Assembly (NCBI RefSeq): GCF_019635515.1
Contig: NZ_JAHBZI010000002.1
Span: 599,664 to 663,663 of the forward strand
DNA length: 64,000 nucleotides
Direction: 5' to 3'
Origin: Sphingomonas sp.
GTDB lineage: Bacteria; Pseudomonadota; Alphaproteobacteria; Sphingomonadales; Sphingomonadaceae
The position numbers were made by a program, and so were the translations under genes. The notes under the pieces were generated by a model. The model saw nothing but the letters and a program-made list of their open reading frames with translations, had not been told where the DNA came from and made no database searches. Below, piece after piece: positions 41,439 to 50,725 of this stretch. The number at the start of each line of letters is the position of its first letter. Position 1 is the first letter of the stretch.

Positions 41439-42113
41439 CCTGGCCGCACGCGGGCGCGGACCTCAAGCCGCTTTCCCCCCGATACGCCCCATACTGGGCT
41501 CATGGCCGAACAACTTCTCAAGGGAGCCGGTCGAGCGATTGTGTGCGCTAGATTGCGCCAAACTGTTCCCTTGTAAACAAATAACTATAGTTGATGCGGT
41601 TTGAAGCAGACCAATTCACCAGTTGATCGGTCGGAAATCCGCGAAATTATCACAGGCGGAACGTGCTCATCCGGCAGAAGCGGGCGAGCGACTATCATGG
41701 AGATAGATGTTTGCCTTGCTCCAGTGGAGTTTAGTTTGGCGCCGGGCCTTGGAGGACTCCAAATCGTGGCCGACTATCATCTGCATATTTGGGAAACTTT
41801 CGCCCATGCCAAGTATCGCACCACCGTCGAGAGCCGCCCAACCCGCCCAAGTTCAATGACCCAAACTTCAGCCGCCGCAGCGAGCTGCTACTCACCCGAA
41901 ATGCCTCGATGCGAATCACTGACGCGGGGGCTGCAGCGCGCGGTCTGGTCGAGCCGGGTTCGAGGCTGAATACGCCTTCCGGACCCCGATTTTCCTACGC
42001 TGGCGTATCCGGCGCCGCGAATCCTGCTGCTTCCGATATGCTTCCAGTTGGGGGATGGCCCGCCGCCGCCTCACTCGGAGGCGGCGGTAAGTCATTGATT
42101 TCGGTCGGGGAAA
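41439..42113. other. Gene-free stretch between luxR and tRNA-Thr
   Basis: About 675 bp with no supported gene; the small ORFs here have no family signal. It holds a 7-bp dyad caaggga/tcccttg (41519-41525, 41567-41573) upstream of luxR and a GC hairpin ccgccgcc/ggcggcgg (42063-42070, 42080-42087) downstream of the tRNA. No integrase fragment was recognised. The boundary of the mobile region with the chromosome is likely in here. Confidence 0.4.
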
Positions 42114-42188
<75 letters not shown>

Positions 42189-42222
42189 ACTCGCAACGGG
42201 CCGGGGCCCGGGCGGGAGGGGC

Positions 42223-42251
42223 CTATGTGCTTGGGGGCAGGCGATTGTCAA
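42223..42251 (-). promoter_or_regulatory. Probable tRNA-Thr promoter
   Basis: Minus-strand consensus -35 TTGACA (42246-42251), 17-bp spacer, -10-like ACATAG (42223-42228), ending 35 bp before the mature tRNA. Confidence 0.55.
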
Positions 42252-42280
42252 CCCGAGCCGGACCGGTTTATCGCATCGGC

Positions 42281-42412
42281 ATGACCGATAGTGAGAAGAA
42301 GGCGCGATTGGCCGAGGCGCTCAGGACCAATCTGCGCAAGCGGAAAGCACAGTCGCGCGAGCAGGCGCAGGGTGATTCTCAGCGCGTGCGGACCCACTCC
42401 GACGCCGAATGA
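42281..42412 (+). CDS. Small basic protein, 43 residues
   Basis: MTDSEKKARLAEALRTNLRKRKAQ... is a highly charged amphipathic helix with a Gln/Arg tail. I know very similar short ORFs beside core genes in sphingomonads, which supports it being real. No known function. It is too short for membrane or catalytic domains. Its last 34 bases overlap the convergent small membrane ORF ending at 42379. Confidence 0.6.
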   Translation: MTDSEKKARLAEALRTNLRKRKAQSREQAQGDSQRVRTHSDAE

Positions 42413-42495
42413 CCCATGTCATAGGCGCGGTCGAGGATCGCGTGCGGGCCGAGCAGATAGATCGCCATGCTCGCGGCGCCCGCCGCGAACCACAT
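42379..42495 (-). CDS. Small membrane-associated ORF, 38 residues
   Basis: Starts with an ATG overlapping the aminopeptidase stop (TGATG). MWFAAGAASMAIYLLGPHAILDRAYDMGHSASEWVRTR has one hydrophobic helix. Its translational coupling to the upstream gene supports it; the overlap with the 43-residue gene on the other strand weakens it. An earlier in-frame ATG at 42528 is possible. Confidence 0.4.
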   Translation of the reverse strand: MWFAAGAASMAIYLLGPHAILDRAYDMGHSASEWVRTR

Positions 42496-44291
42496 CAGCT
42501 TACCGGTGCGCACTTCGCTTCCAGCCATTGCAACTCATCCCCGCTCAGCAGCGGGCCGACAATCTGCAGCACCCGCGAATGGTAGTCATTCAGCCAAGCA
42601 AGTTCGTTTTGAGTCAAAAGCTTAGGTAAAATTAGCGTTCGCTCTATCGGCGCGAAGGTGAGCGTTTCGAAGCCGAGCATCGGCTGCTCGGCGCCGGGAA
42701 CCGGCTTTTCGACGACCAGCACCAGATTCTCGATGCGAATACCATATTCGCCACCCTTGTAATAACCGGGCTCGTTCGAGAGGAACATGCCGGCCTTGAG
42801 CGGCTCGAGCGCCTGGCCGCCGGGATAGAAAGGCTGGGCGATGCGCTGCGGCCCCTCATGGACCGAGAGATAGCTGCCGACGCCGTGGCCGGTGCCATGG
42901 CCGTAATCGAGCCCGACTTCCCACAAAGGCGCGCGGGCGAAGCTGTCCAATTGCGCGCCGCAGGTGCCGACGGGGAAAATGGCGGTGGCGATGCCGATAT
43001 GGCCCTTGAGGACGCGGGTGAAGCGGTCCTTCATTTCCTCCGAGGCGTGACCGACCGGCATGACGCGGGTGACGTCGGTGGTACCGTCGGCATATTGCCC
43101 GCCCGAATCGACCAGATAGAGCTCGCCCGGCTGGATCGGCAGGCTCGATTCGGCGGTGACCTTGTAGTGCGGGATCGCGCCATTGGGGCCGGTGGCGGAG
43201 ATGGTGTCGAAGCTCAGATCCTTGAGCACGCCGGTCTCGTCGCGGAATGCGCGGAGCTTGTCGGCAGCGGACATTTCGGTGAGGCCGCCCGCTGGCGCGG
43301 TCTCCTCGAACCATTTGAGGAAGCGGCTGAGCGCGGCGCCGTCACGGGCCTGCGCCGCCTTGTGGCCCGAAATCTCGGCGGGGTTCTTGATCGCCTTGGC
43401 GAGGATCACCGGATCGCGCAAGGGGAGCACTTTGGCGCCGCCGGCATCGAGGGCGTCGAAGATCGCGGCGACGGCGCTGCCCGGATCGGCGGCGACCCGC
43501 TTGCCCTTGAAGCCGGCCAGCGCGGGGGCGAAGGCGTCGCGCGGATGGAGCCGGCAAGCGTTGCCGAGATGCTGCGCGACGGCGTCGGTCATCTTTTCGG
43601 GCGCGACGAACAGATCGGCGGTGCCGTCCGCATTGACGATGGCATAGGCGAGCGCGACGGGGGTGTGGCTGACGTCCTGCCCGCGGATGTTGAACGCCCA
43701 GGCGATCGAATCGAGCGCGGCGAGGACGACGGCGTCGGCCTTGCGCTCGTGCAGCCAGTCGGCGATCTCGGCGCGCTTGGCGGCGGAGGACTTGCCGGCG
43801 GCAGCGTCGTCCTGAACCGACAGGGTGGCGTCCGAGGGGGCGGGCTTGCCGGGCCAGACCTTGTCGATCGGATTGGTATCGACCGCGACCAGCTCGGCGC
43901 CCCTCTCGGCGAGCGCCTTCCTCGCTTCCTCGACCCAGGCGCGGGTGTGCAGCCACGGATCATAGCCGATCCGCCCGCCCTCGGGGGCGTGCTCGCCGAG
44001 CCAGGAAGCGATGCTGACCTGCGGGACGGGCACATATTCCCAATCGGCGGCCGAGACCTGCTGGCGGACCTGGAGCGTGTAGCGGCCGTCGGTGAAGATC
44101 GCGGCCTGGCTTGGCAGCACCACCGCCGAACCCGCCGAACCCTGGAAGCCGGTCAGCCAGGCGAGGCGCTGGGCATAGGCGCCGACATATTCGGACATAT
44201 GCTCATCGGTGAGCGGGACGACGAAACCGTCGAGCCTGTCGGCCTTCAATTGCTCGCGGAGCGCGTGGAGGCGATCGGTATAGCTGGACAT
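42495..44291 (-). CDS. Xaa-Pro aminopeptidase (M24B)
   Basis: 598 residues, the long three-domain form. Two creatinase-like N-terminal domains (DRLDGFVVPLTDEHMSEYV..., LDSIAWAFNIRGQDVSHTPV) precede a pita-bread M24 domain: LYLVDSGGQYADGTTDVTR supplies the two metal Asp, GHGTGHGVGSYLSVHEGP the His pair, and SNEPGYYKGGEYGIRIENL the Glu residues. It removes N-terminal residues before proline, in the cytoplasm. First core gene after the tRNA; own unit. Confidence 0.92.
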   Translation of the reverse strand: MSSYTDRLHALREQLKADRLDGFVVPLTDEHMSEYVGAYAQRLAWLTGFQGSAGSAVVLPSQAAIFTDGRYTLQVRQQVSAADWEYVPVPQVSIASWLGEHAPEGGRIGYDPWLHTRAWVEEARKALAERGAELVAVDTNPIDKVWPGKPAPSDATLSVQDDAAAGKSSAAKRAEIADWLHERKADAVVLAALDSIAWAFNIRGQDVSHTPVALAYAIVNADGTADLFVAPEKMTDAVAQHLGNACRLHPRDAFAPALAGFKGKRVAADPGSAVAAIFDALDAGGAKVLPLRDPVILAKAIKNPAEISGHKAAQARDGAALSRFLKWFEETAPAGGLTEMSAADKLRAFRDETGVLKDLSFDTISATGPNGAIPHYKVTAESSLPIQPGELYLVDSGGQYADGTTDVTRVMPVGHASEEMKDRFTRVLKGHIGIATAIFPVGTCGAQLDSFARAPLWEVGLDYGHGTGHGVGSYLSVHEGPQRIAQPFYPGGQALEPLKAGMFLSNEPGYYKGGEYGIRIENLVLVVEKPVPGAEQPMLGFETLTFAPIERTLILPKLLTQNELAWLNDYHSRVLQIVGPLLSGDELQWLEAKCAPVS

Positions 44292-44423
44292 GGTGCACCC
44301 TTGGTTTTCGCGCGAATGTTGAGGAAGTTTAGTGTTTTCGAGGGACTCAACATTCGCGGCGAGGCGATTCCTTCATGGCCGCACTTCTGGCAGATCGAGG
44401 CGCTGTAGGACAGAGGCCGGTTG

Positions 44424-45497
44424 ATGCGCTATCGCGCGACGATGTCCTTCCAGCCCTTTCCGCGCGGCGACCTGGCCACGCCCGCCCTTGTTCTCGATGC
44501 GGCGGCGATGGACCGCAACATCGCGGCGATGGCGGCCTTTGCGGTGGAGCGGGGGCTGAAGCTCCGGCCGCATGCCAAGACGCACAAGTCGGCGGAGATC
44601 GCGCGGCGGCAGATCGCGGCGGGGGCGGTGGGGATTTGCTGCGCGAAGCTGGGCGAAGCCGAAGCGCTGGCGGCGGAAGGCATCAGCGATATCCACCTGA
44701 CTTCGCCGGTGGTGACCGCCGGCGGGATCGCGCGGCTGACCACGCTGGCGGCGAAGATCACGCTGTCGGTGGTGGTCGATCATCCCGACAATGTCCGGGC
44801 GCTGGCCGGGTGCGGCGCGGCGCTGTTCGTCGATGTCGATCCGGGCGCGCACCGGACGGGGGTGACTTCGCCGGAGGCGGCGGTGGCGGTGGCGCGGATA
44901 ATCGGGGCGATCGGCGGGGTGCAATTCTATTGCGGTTCGGAGCAGCACATCACGCTTGCCGCCGATCGCCGGGCGGTGCTGGCGGAGAGGTCCGCCTATC
45001 TGCGGACGGTGCTGGATGCGCTGGATGAAGCGGGAATCGCCGTGCCGGTGGTGACCGGAGGCGGCACCGGCAGCTTCGCGATCGATGCCGAGCTGGGGGT
45101 GCTGAGCGAGCTGCAGGCCGGCAGCTATATCTTCCTCGACCGCGAATATCGCGATTGCGAGCTGGCCGGGCCGGCGTTCGAGCCGGCGCTGTTCGTCGAT
45201 TCGACGGTGGTCAGCGCCAATACGCCGGGGCGGGTGACGATCGATGCGGGATTGAAAGCGTTCGCCGCCGATGCCGGCGTGCCGGTGGTGTGGCGGGGCG
45301 CCAAGGGGCGCTATGCGTTCATGGGCGATGAGCAGGGCGCGCTGATCGGCGATGAACTGCCGGGGCTGGCGGGACGCGTGACGCTGATCCCGCCGCACTG
45401 CGACCCCACCGTCAATCTCTATGATCACTATTGGATCGTGAGCGGCGATGCGGTCGCGGAGCGCTGGGCGGTTACCGCCCGGGGACGTTCGGCCTAG
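44424..45497 (+). CDS. DSD1-family PLP enzyme (D-threonine aldolase/D-serine dehydratase-like)
   Basis: 357 residues from the ATG at 44424, seven bases after agagg (a TTG three bases earlier and an ATG at 44442 are alternatives). Alanine-racemase-like TIM barrel: LRPHAKTHKSAEIARRQ contains the Lys that binds PLP, and the C-terminal strand domain ends with IPPHCDPTVNLYDHYWIV, where His and Cys bind the metal of this family. It acts on D-threonine, D-serine or similar beta-hydroxy D-amino acids; which one is unclear. Converges with the glycine-zipper gene, overlapping 4 bp. Confidence 0.88.
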   Translation: MRYRATMSFQPFPRGDLATPALVLDAAAMDRNIAAMAAFAVERGLKLRPHAKTHKSAEIARRQIAAGAVGICCAKLGEAEALAAEGISDIHLTSPVVTAGGIARLTTLAAKITLSVVVDHPDNVRALAGCGAALFVDVDPGAHRTGVTSPEAAVAVARIIGAIGGVQFYCGSEQHITLAADRRAVLAERSAYLRTVLDALDEAGIAVPVVTGGGTGSFAIDAELGVLSELQAGSYIFLDREYRDCELAGPAFEPALFVDSTVVSANTPGRVTIDAGLKAFAADAGVPVVWRGAKGRYAFMGDEQGALIGDELPGLAGRVTLIPPHCDPTVNLYDHYWIVSGDAVAERWAVTARGRSA

Positions 45498-45829
45498 CGG
45501 CGGCGAATATAATAGCAGCGCTGCTTGGCGGTGATGGTGCGATCGATGGCGCGGCCGCCAAGGGCGCCGCCGACACCGCCGACGACCGTGCCGAGCAGAC
45601 CGCCGCCGACGATCGCCGGACCTGCGACCGCACCGGCGACGCCGCCCGCGATCAGGCCCGCCGTACCCGGCGAGCGGCGGCACTTCTTGATGTAGCGCGC
45701 CTTCGAATAATTGGTGCCGGCATAATAGCGCGACGATCGCGACTGCGCCTGCGCGGAATCGGTCGGCAGGGATACACCGACGGGAACCGCGACGGCGAAG
45801 GCGGCGAGGCTGAGGATGGTCTTACGCAT
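45494..45829 (-). CDS. Glycine-zipper surface protein
   Basis: 111 residues from the ATG at 45829. Signal peptide (MRKTILSLAAFAVAVPVGVSLPTDSAQAQ), then Tyr/Lys-rich segment and a Gly-zipper helix pair (GTAGLIAGGVAGAVAGPAIVGGGLLGTVVGGVGGALGG), ending CYYIRRR. Such small proteins associate with the outer membrane or periplasm. No defined role. Confidence 0.75.
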   Translation of the reverse strand: MRKTILSLAAFAVAVPVGVSLPTDSAQAQSRSSRYYAGTNYSKARYIKKCRRSPGTAGLIAGGVAGAVAGPAIVGGGLLGTVVGGVGGALGGRAIDRTITAKQRCYYIRRR

Positions 45830-45946
45830 GACAGTCTTCCCTTGTTGTAAACTGATGTGGGTTAAAACCGGGTCGCGCCCGACAAGTTGCATGAACCTGA
45901 AACAACCTGCCGTTCATGGGATCGGATGGGCGCCCGCGCGCATTCA

Positions 45947-46708
45947 ATGTCCATGTATGCGCGTATCGATTCCCGCAGCCGCTGGCTGAGCGCCGCCGGC
46001 GCCCTGACGATACAGGGCCTGTTGCTGGCGCTGTTGATCCAGGGCCTGGGCGTGCGGATCGTGCCGAAGGAGGCGCGCGCGCTGCCGGTGATGGATTTCA
46101 CGGTCGAGCCGCCGCCGCCCGAGGTCGAGCCCGAGCGGCCCTCCGATCCCAAGCCGCGCGAGGAAGGCCAGGCCGCGCCGCCCAATCTCGAATCGCGCGC
46201 GACAGAAGTGGCGGCGCCACCGCCGGTGCTGCCCGCGCCGCCGGTGATGTCCGCCGCACCCACTCCTATGCAGGGGCCGGATGCGTCACAGGGCGCGGTG
46301 CCGGTGGCCGGGCCCGGAACGGGTGCCGGCGGCGCGGGCGACGGCACCGGCAGCGGCGGAGCGGGCAATGGGCCGGGCGGCGGCGGCGGCACGGTGCTGC
46401 GGCTGCTGAAAGGACGGATCGACAATCGCGACTATCCGCGCGCGGCGATCGATGCAGGGCAACAAGGCACGGTCGGGCTGCGCTTCACGGTCGGCGTCAA
46501 TGGCCGCGTCAGCGATTGCCGGGTGACGCGCTCGAGCGGGAGCGCGGCTCTGGACGAGGTGACGTGCCGGCTGATCCAGCAGCGGTTCCGCTACGCGCCG
46601 AGCCGCGATGCCAGCGGCAAGCCCTATGCCGATACCGTGACCGGCGAGCAGGTGTGGGAGCTGTATGACGATCCCGAGAAGGAGCGGCGGTCGCGGCCGG
46701 AGGATTGA
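45947..46708 (+). CDS. TonB-family energy transducer-like protein
   Basis: 253 residues from the ATG at 45947; ATGs at 45926 and 45953 are also possible. Cytoplasmic start, one membrane helix (WLSAAGALTIQGLLLALLIQGLGV), a Pro/Glu then Gly-rich periplasmic linker, and a C-terminal TonB domain (RDYPRAAIDAGQQGTVGLRFTVGVNGRVSDCRVTRSSG). It would pass proton-motive energy to outer-membrane receptors. Single gene; exbB/exbD are not next to it. Confidence 0.85.
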   Translation: MSMYARIDSRSRWLSAAGALTIQGLLLALLIQGLGVRIVPKEARALPVMDFTVEPPPPEVEPERPSDPKPREEGQAAPPNLESRATEVAAPPPVLPAPPVMSAAPTPMQGPDASQGAVPVAGPGTGAGGAGDGTGSGGAGNGPGGGGGTVLRLLKGRIDNRDYPRAAIDAGQQGTVGLRFTVGVNGRVSDCRVTRSSGSAALDEVTCRLIQQRFRYAPSRDASGKPYADTVTGEQVWELYDDPEKERRSRPED

Positions 46709-46716
46709 TAGGTTCA

Positions 46717-46794
46717 GTTCTCCTGCGAAGGCAGCAGCCCAGGTTCGCAAGCGATGTGCTCGGTAATCCTGGGCTCCTGCTTTCGCAGGAGAAC
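46717..46794. repeat. Intergenic palindromic element
   Basis: Arms of about 27 bp (46717-46743 and 46768-46794), reading gttctcctgcgaagg... and ...tttcgcaggagaac, almost perfectly inverted around 24 bp. Elements of this 'cctgcgaa...ttcgcagg' kind are scattered between genes of sphingomonads. Confidence 0.75.
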
Positions 46795-46834
46795 ATTGTT
46801 TCGACAGCGCTGAGTCCTACGGTAAGGACGGCGC

Positions 46835-48898
46835 ATGACCGATGCCCCCAAGCCGCCCGTCGCGGCGACCCGCCCGCACAGCTTTACCGCGCATAATGTG
46901 AAGATCGACGATCCCTGGGCGTGGCTCAAGGACCCGGGCTATCCCAATGTCACCGACAAGGACGTGCTGGCCTATCTCGACGAAGAGAATGCCTATTTCG
47001 AAGCGGTGATGGCCCCGCACAAGCCGCTTTCCGAGACGCTGTTCAAGGAGATGCGCGGGCGGATCAAGGAAGACGAATCGACCGTGCCGCAAAAGGACGG
47101 CGACTGGCTCTACTGGACCGACTACGAGACCGGCGGCGAATATCCGCGGCACTGGCGGCGGCATGTGAACGGCGGCGCGGACCAGCTTATCCTCGACGAG
47201 CCGGTGCTGGCCGAGGGCAAGGAATATTTCCGGCTGGGCGCGGCGGCGGTGAGCCCCGACGGGCGCTGGCTGGCCTATGCGGTGGACGATAATGGCTCGG
47301 AGCGGTTCGAGGTCCGTATCAAGGATCTGGAGAGCGGCGCGCTGCTGCCGGATACGATCCCGGGGATGCTTTCCGAGATCGTATGGACCGCGGACTCGAA
47401 GGGGTTTCTCTACGGCCTCGCCAACGAGCAGTGGCGGACCGACAATGCCCGCTGGCACAAGCTGGGCGAGCCGATCGAGGCCGATGTCGAGCTGTTCAGG
47501 GAAGCGGACGAGGGCTACCGCGTCGCGGTCGGCGAGACCCAGTCGCGCAAGTGGCTGCTGATCTCGACCGGGGACCATGTCACCAGCGAAGTCTATCTGC
47601 TGCCCGCCGACGATCCCGCCGCGCCGCTGAGGATGGTCGCGCCGCGCCAGACCGGGCGCGAATATGACGTCGATGAACATGACGGCACCCTCTTCATCCA
47701 CACCAACGATGTCGACCCGATGTGGCGGCTGGTGACGGCGCCGGTCAACAATCCCGGCGAATGGCGCGAGCGGATCGCGCCCTCGAAGCATTTCTACATG
47801 ACGGGAATCGAGTGCTTCGCCGATTTCTTCATCGTCGAGGGGCGTGAGGACGGGCTCGATCAGGTCGAACTGCACCGTTACGATCCGAGCATCGCCCCGG
47901 TGCGGCTGAAATTCCCCGAGGCGAGCTATGTCGCGGGGACCGGGGACAATCCCGAATATGCGATCGACAAGCTGCGGCTGGGGTATGAGTCGATGGTCAC
48001 GCCGGGGACGGTGTATGACTATGATGTCGCGACCGGCGCGCTGGAAACGCTCAAGGTTCAGGAAATTCCGAGCGGCTATGACGGCTCGAAATACCGCACC
48101 GAGCGGTTGAAGATCGCGGCGCGTGACGGAACGCAAGTGCCGGTGTCGATCGTCTATCCCAGGGACTTTCCGAAGGACGGATCGGGCAAGCTCTATCTCT
48201 ACGCCTATGGCGCCTATGGCTATGCGATCCCGCCGGGCTTTTCGACCAGCCGGATGTCGTTCCTCGACCGTGGCATGGCCTTCGCCATCGCCCATATCCG
48301 CGGCGGCGACGATCTGGGCCAGCAATGGTATCTCGACGGCAAGCTCGACAAGCGCGCCAACACCTTCAACGATTTCGTCGATGTCGCGAAGGGGCTGATC
48401 GCGCGCGGCTTCACCCACAAGGGCGGGATCGCCATCGCCGGCCGCTCGGCGGGAGGCGAGTTGATGGGGGCGGTGGTCAATAGCGATCCCGATCTGTGGG
48501 GGGCGGTGGTCGCCGACGTGCCGTTCGTCGATGTGCTCAACACGATGCTCGACGCGGAGCTGCCGCTGACCCCCGGCGAATGGCCCGAATGGGGCAATCC
48601 GATCGAGGACCCAGCCGCGTTCGCGCTGATCCGGGGATACTCGCCGTACGACAACGTCAAGGCGCAGGACTATCCGCCGATGTTCATCTCGGGCGGGCTG
48701 AACGATCCGCGCGTCACCTATTGGGAACCGGCCAAATGGGCCGCCAGGCTGCGCGCGACCAAGACCGACGACAATGTCCTGCTGCTCAAGACCAATATGG
48801 GCGCGGGGCATGGCGGCAAATCGGGGCGGTGGGAAAGCCTGAAGGAAGCCGCCGACGAGATGGCGTTCATCCTCTGGCAATTGGGAGTCGAGGAATGA
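46835..48898 (+). CDS. ptrB: Oligopeptidase B (S9A prolyl oligopeptidase family)
   Basis: 687 residues. N-terminal beta-propeller (KTDDPWAW-like KIDDPWAWLKDPGYP), then alpha/beta hydrolase: catalytic Ser in IAGRSAGGELMGAVVNSDPDLW, Asp in SGGLNDPRVTYWEPAKW, His in GAGHGGKSGRWE. The acidic residues preceding GYSPYDNVKAQDYPP and the family length fit oligopeptidase B, which cuts peptides after Arg or Lys in the cytoplasm. Coupled to the DUF2059 gene by ATGA. Confidence 0.93.
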   Translation: MTDAPKPPVAATRPHSFTAHNVKIDDPWAWLKDPGYPNVTDKDVLAYLDEENAYFEAVMAPHKPLSETLFKEMRGRIKEDESTVPQKDGDWLYWTDYETGGEYPRHWRRHVNGGADQLILDEPVLAEGKEYFRLGAAAVSPDGRWLAYAVDDNGSERFEVRIKDLESGALLPDTIPGMLSEIVWTADSKGFLYGLANEQWRTDNARWHKLGEPIEADVELFREADEGYRVAVGETQSRKWLLISTGDHVTSEVYLLPADDPAAPLRMVAPRQTGREYDVDEHDGTLFIHTNDVDPMWRLVTAPVNNPGEWRERIAPSKHFYMTGIECFADFFIVEGREDGLDQVELHRYDPSIAPVRLKFPEASYVAGTGDNPEYAIDKLRLGYESMVTPGTVYDYDVATGALETLKVQEIPSGYDGSKYRTERLKIAARDGTQVPVSIVYPRDFPKDGSGKLYLYAYGAYGYAIPPGFSTSRMSFLDRGMAFAIAHIRGGDDLGQQWYLDGKLDKRANTFNDFVDVAKGLIARGFTHKGGIAIAGRSAGGELMGAVVNSDPDLWGAVVADVPFVDVLNTMLDAELPLTPGEWPEWGNPIEDPAAFALIRGYSPYDNVKAQDYPPMFISGGLNDPRVTYWEPAKWAARLRATKTDDNVLLLKTNMGAGHGGKSGRWESLKEAADEMAFILWQLGVEE

Positions 48899-49335
48899 TC
48901 CTGCTCTACGCGCTGGCGCTGCTCGCGCCCGATCCGACGCCCGAGGCGCTGGCGCTCGGGACGCGGCTGGCCGAAAGCGGCACGCTGGCGGCGCTGCTGC
49001 CGATGAAGATCGCGCAGGAGACCGAGGAGCTGGTCGCCGAGCATCCCGACTGGAGCGACGCCGACAAGGCGGGACTGCGCGCCGCGGCGGCCGAGCAGGG
49101 CAAGGCGGGCGTCGAGCGGCTGATGACCGCGACCGGGCGGGCATATGCCGAGAAGCTCTCGATCGAGGATTTGCGTGTGCTCGTCGCCTTCAACGAGAGC
49201 GAGGCGGGCAAGCGCTGGCGGGCGGCGACGCCGGGGGTGATCGCGGCGGCGATGACCGAGGTCGGCGCGCTCGATTTCAAGGGCGACACGCGCAAGGCGT
49301 TTTGCGCCAGGGCCGGCAAGGGGTGCGCGCAATAA
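48895..49335 (+). CDS. DUF2059 family secreted protein
   Basis: 146 residues starting in the ptrB stop. A short hydrophobic N-terminus (MILLYALALLAPDPTP) may be a signal peptide. The C-terminal half (TGRAYAEKLSIEDLRVLVAFNESEAGKRWRAATPGVIAAAMTEVG) is the DUF2059 helix pattern. Function unknown; ends KAFCARAGKGCAQ with two Cys that could pair in the periplasm. Confidence 0.7.
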   Translation: MILLYALALLAPDPTPEALALGTRLAESGTLAALLPMKIAQETEELVAEHPDWSDADKAGLRAAAAEQGKAGVERLMTATGRAYAEKLSIEDLRVLVAFNESEAGKRWRAATPGVIAAAMTEVGALDFKGDTRKAFCARAGKGCAQ

Positions 49336-49362
49336 GGTAGCCGGGCGCTAGCTGGTACCGCG

Positions 49363-49551
49363 CTAGTTGGTGCCGCGTTCGACCAGCCGGGTCTCGCGGT
49401 GGCATTGGTGGCAAAAGGCGAAGTCGAACACTTCGCTGAGTGTCCAGACCTGGAGCGGCACATGCCATTCGGCCCAGGCGTCACGGGTGACGGCGACGCC
49501 GCCGCAGCGCTCGCAGGCATATTCGATTTTCGGCGGCGAACCTTCGGGCAT
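49363..49551 (-). CDS. Small zinc-ribbon protein
   Basis: 62 residues from the ATG at 49551. Two CxxC knuckles, CERCGG and CHQC, are separated by about 30 residues (RDAWAEWHVPLQVWTLSEVFDFAF), giving a plausible zinc ribbon. Similar short proteins occur in sphingomonads. No function known. Confidence 0.7.
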   Translation of the reverse strand: MPEGSPPKIEYACERCGGVAVTRDAWAEWHVPLQVWTLSEVFDFAFCHQCHRETRLVERGTN

Positions 49552-49676
49552 CCGCCGAACATAGGCCCGGCAAGCTCCGTTTTGGCGGCAAGTGTCTCCG
49601 AAACGGAGACGATTGGATGCGATTGCCGCCCGTGCCGCGAAGGCGTAGCCTGCGCGCAAATCACAGGAGAGGGCGC

Positions 49677-50165
49677 ATGCGTACGACGACTCTGGCTCTG
49701 GCGGGTGCGGCGGTGCTGCTCGGTTCGGCGGTGGCGACCGGCAGCGGGGCTTCGGCGCGCGGCGGCAACGCCGTTACGCTCGACGCCAGGGACGAGGTGA
49801 TAGCCGGCCGCAAGGCGGCGTTCCTGCTCTCGGCGGGGGTATTCGGCGGGATGAAGGGCGCGATCGACCGCGGCGACGATGTGAAAAGCCAGGCCTTTGC
49901 CGCGCGCGGGCTGGCGCGCTGGGCGGCGGCGCTGCCGGGAATGTTCCCGGCGGGAAGCGTCTCCGAGGCGTCCGAAGCGCTGCCGGCGATCTGGAGCGAC
50001 CGCGCCGGCTTCGAGGCGAAGGCCGCGGCCTATGCCGAAGCGGCGGGCAAGCTCGCCGATCTGGCCAAGGCCGGCGACAAGCCCGGCTTCGCCGCGCAAT
50101 GGGCGGTGGTGGGTAAGACGTGCGGCGCCTGTCACGACGCCTATCGCAAGCCGAGCGCGAAATAG
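49677..50165 (+). CDS. Cytochrome c' family protein
   Basis: 162 residues from the ATG at 49677 (aggag 8 bases before). Signal peptide to about residue 30. Four-helix bundle with the heme-binding CGACH at the very C-terminus (GKTCGACHDAYRKP), as in class II cytochrome c'. Periplasmic; may bind NO or take part in electron flow. Confidence 0.88.
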   Translation: MRTTTLALAGAAVLLGSAVATGSGASARGGNAVTLDARDEVIAGRKAAFLLSAGVFGGMKGAIDRGDDVKSQAFAARGLARWAAALPGMFPAGSVSEASEALPAIWSDRAGFEAKAAAYAEAAGKLADLAKAGDKPGFAAQWAVVGKTCGACHDAYRKPSAK

Positions 50166-50256
50166 GGTCCGAAACCGGCGCATCTCGGCCCCGAAACCTC
50201 CACAGCGGAGGCGACCGCACACCTTTTGTTAGCCGTGCGGCGGCAGAGTCGCGGGC

Positions 50257-50721
50257 ATGCGCTACGTGCTCGAAGGACTGCTCATCGCCGCTGCCGCCGC
50301 GGGCGGCTGGCTATTGGCCACGCCGCATGGCGAGATGCCGGTGATGGCTCCGCACGGCGCGGCGGAGACAGCCGCCGCGCGGACGTTCGGCTTTTGCCAT
50401 AGCGGCGGCGGCATCGACTGCGTCGTCGATGGCGACACCTTCTGGATGGACGGCACCAAGATCCGCGTCGCCGATATTGACGCGCCCGAGACGCATCCGC
50501 CGCGCTGCGCCGAGGAAGAGCGGCTCGGCAATGCCGCGACGCAGCGGCTGCGGGCGTTGCTGAACGCGGGGCCGGTGACGCTGGTCACGGCCGATCGCGA
50601 CACCGACCAATATGGCCGCGCGCTCAGGATCGTGACGCGTGATGGAAAGTCCCTGGGCGCGCAACTGGTCAGCGAAGGGCTGGCGCGGCGCTGGACGGGG
50701 CGGCGCCAGCCATGGTGCTAG
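50257..50721 (+). CDS. Thermonuclease-like (SNase fold) protein
   Basis: 154 residues. N-terminal membrane anchor or signal segment, then an SNase domain: CVVDGDTFWMDGTKIRVADIDAPET with the metal-binding Asp residues, RLGNAATQRLRALL, and DQYGRALRIV with the conserved Arg. A Cys-rich edge (FCHSGGGIDC, PPRCAEEE) is typical of the Sphingomonas form. Periplasmic or membrane-tethered nuclease. Confidence 0.85.
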   Translation: MRYVLEGLLIAAAAAGGWLLATPHGEMPVMAPHGAAETAAARTFGFCHSGGGIDCVVDGDTFWMDGTKIRVADIDAPETHPPRCAEEERLGNAATQRLRALLNAGPVTLVTADRDTDQYGRALRIVTRDGKSLGAQLVSEGLARRWTGRRQPWC

Positions 50722-50725
50722 GCGC

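Noticed and set aside
46817..49144. 775-codon minus-strand ORF
   Set aside because: Antisense to oligopeptidase B, whose catalytic motifs are clear.
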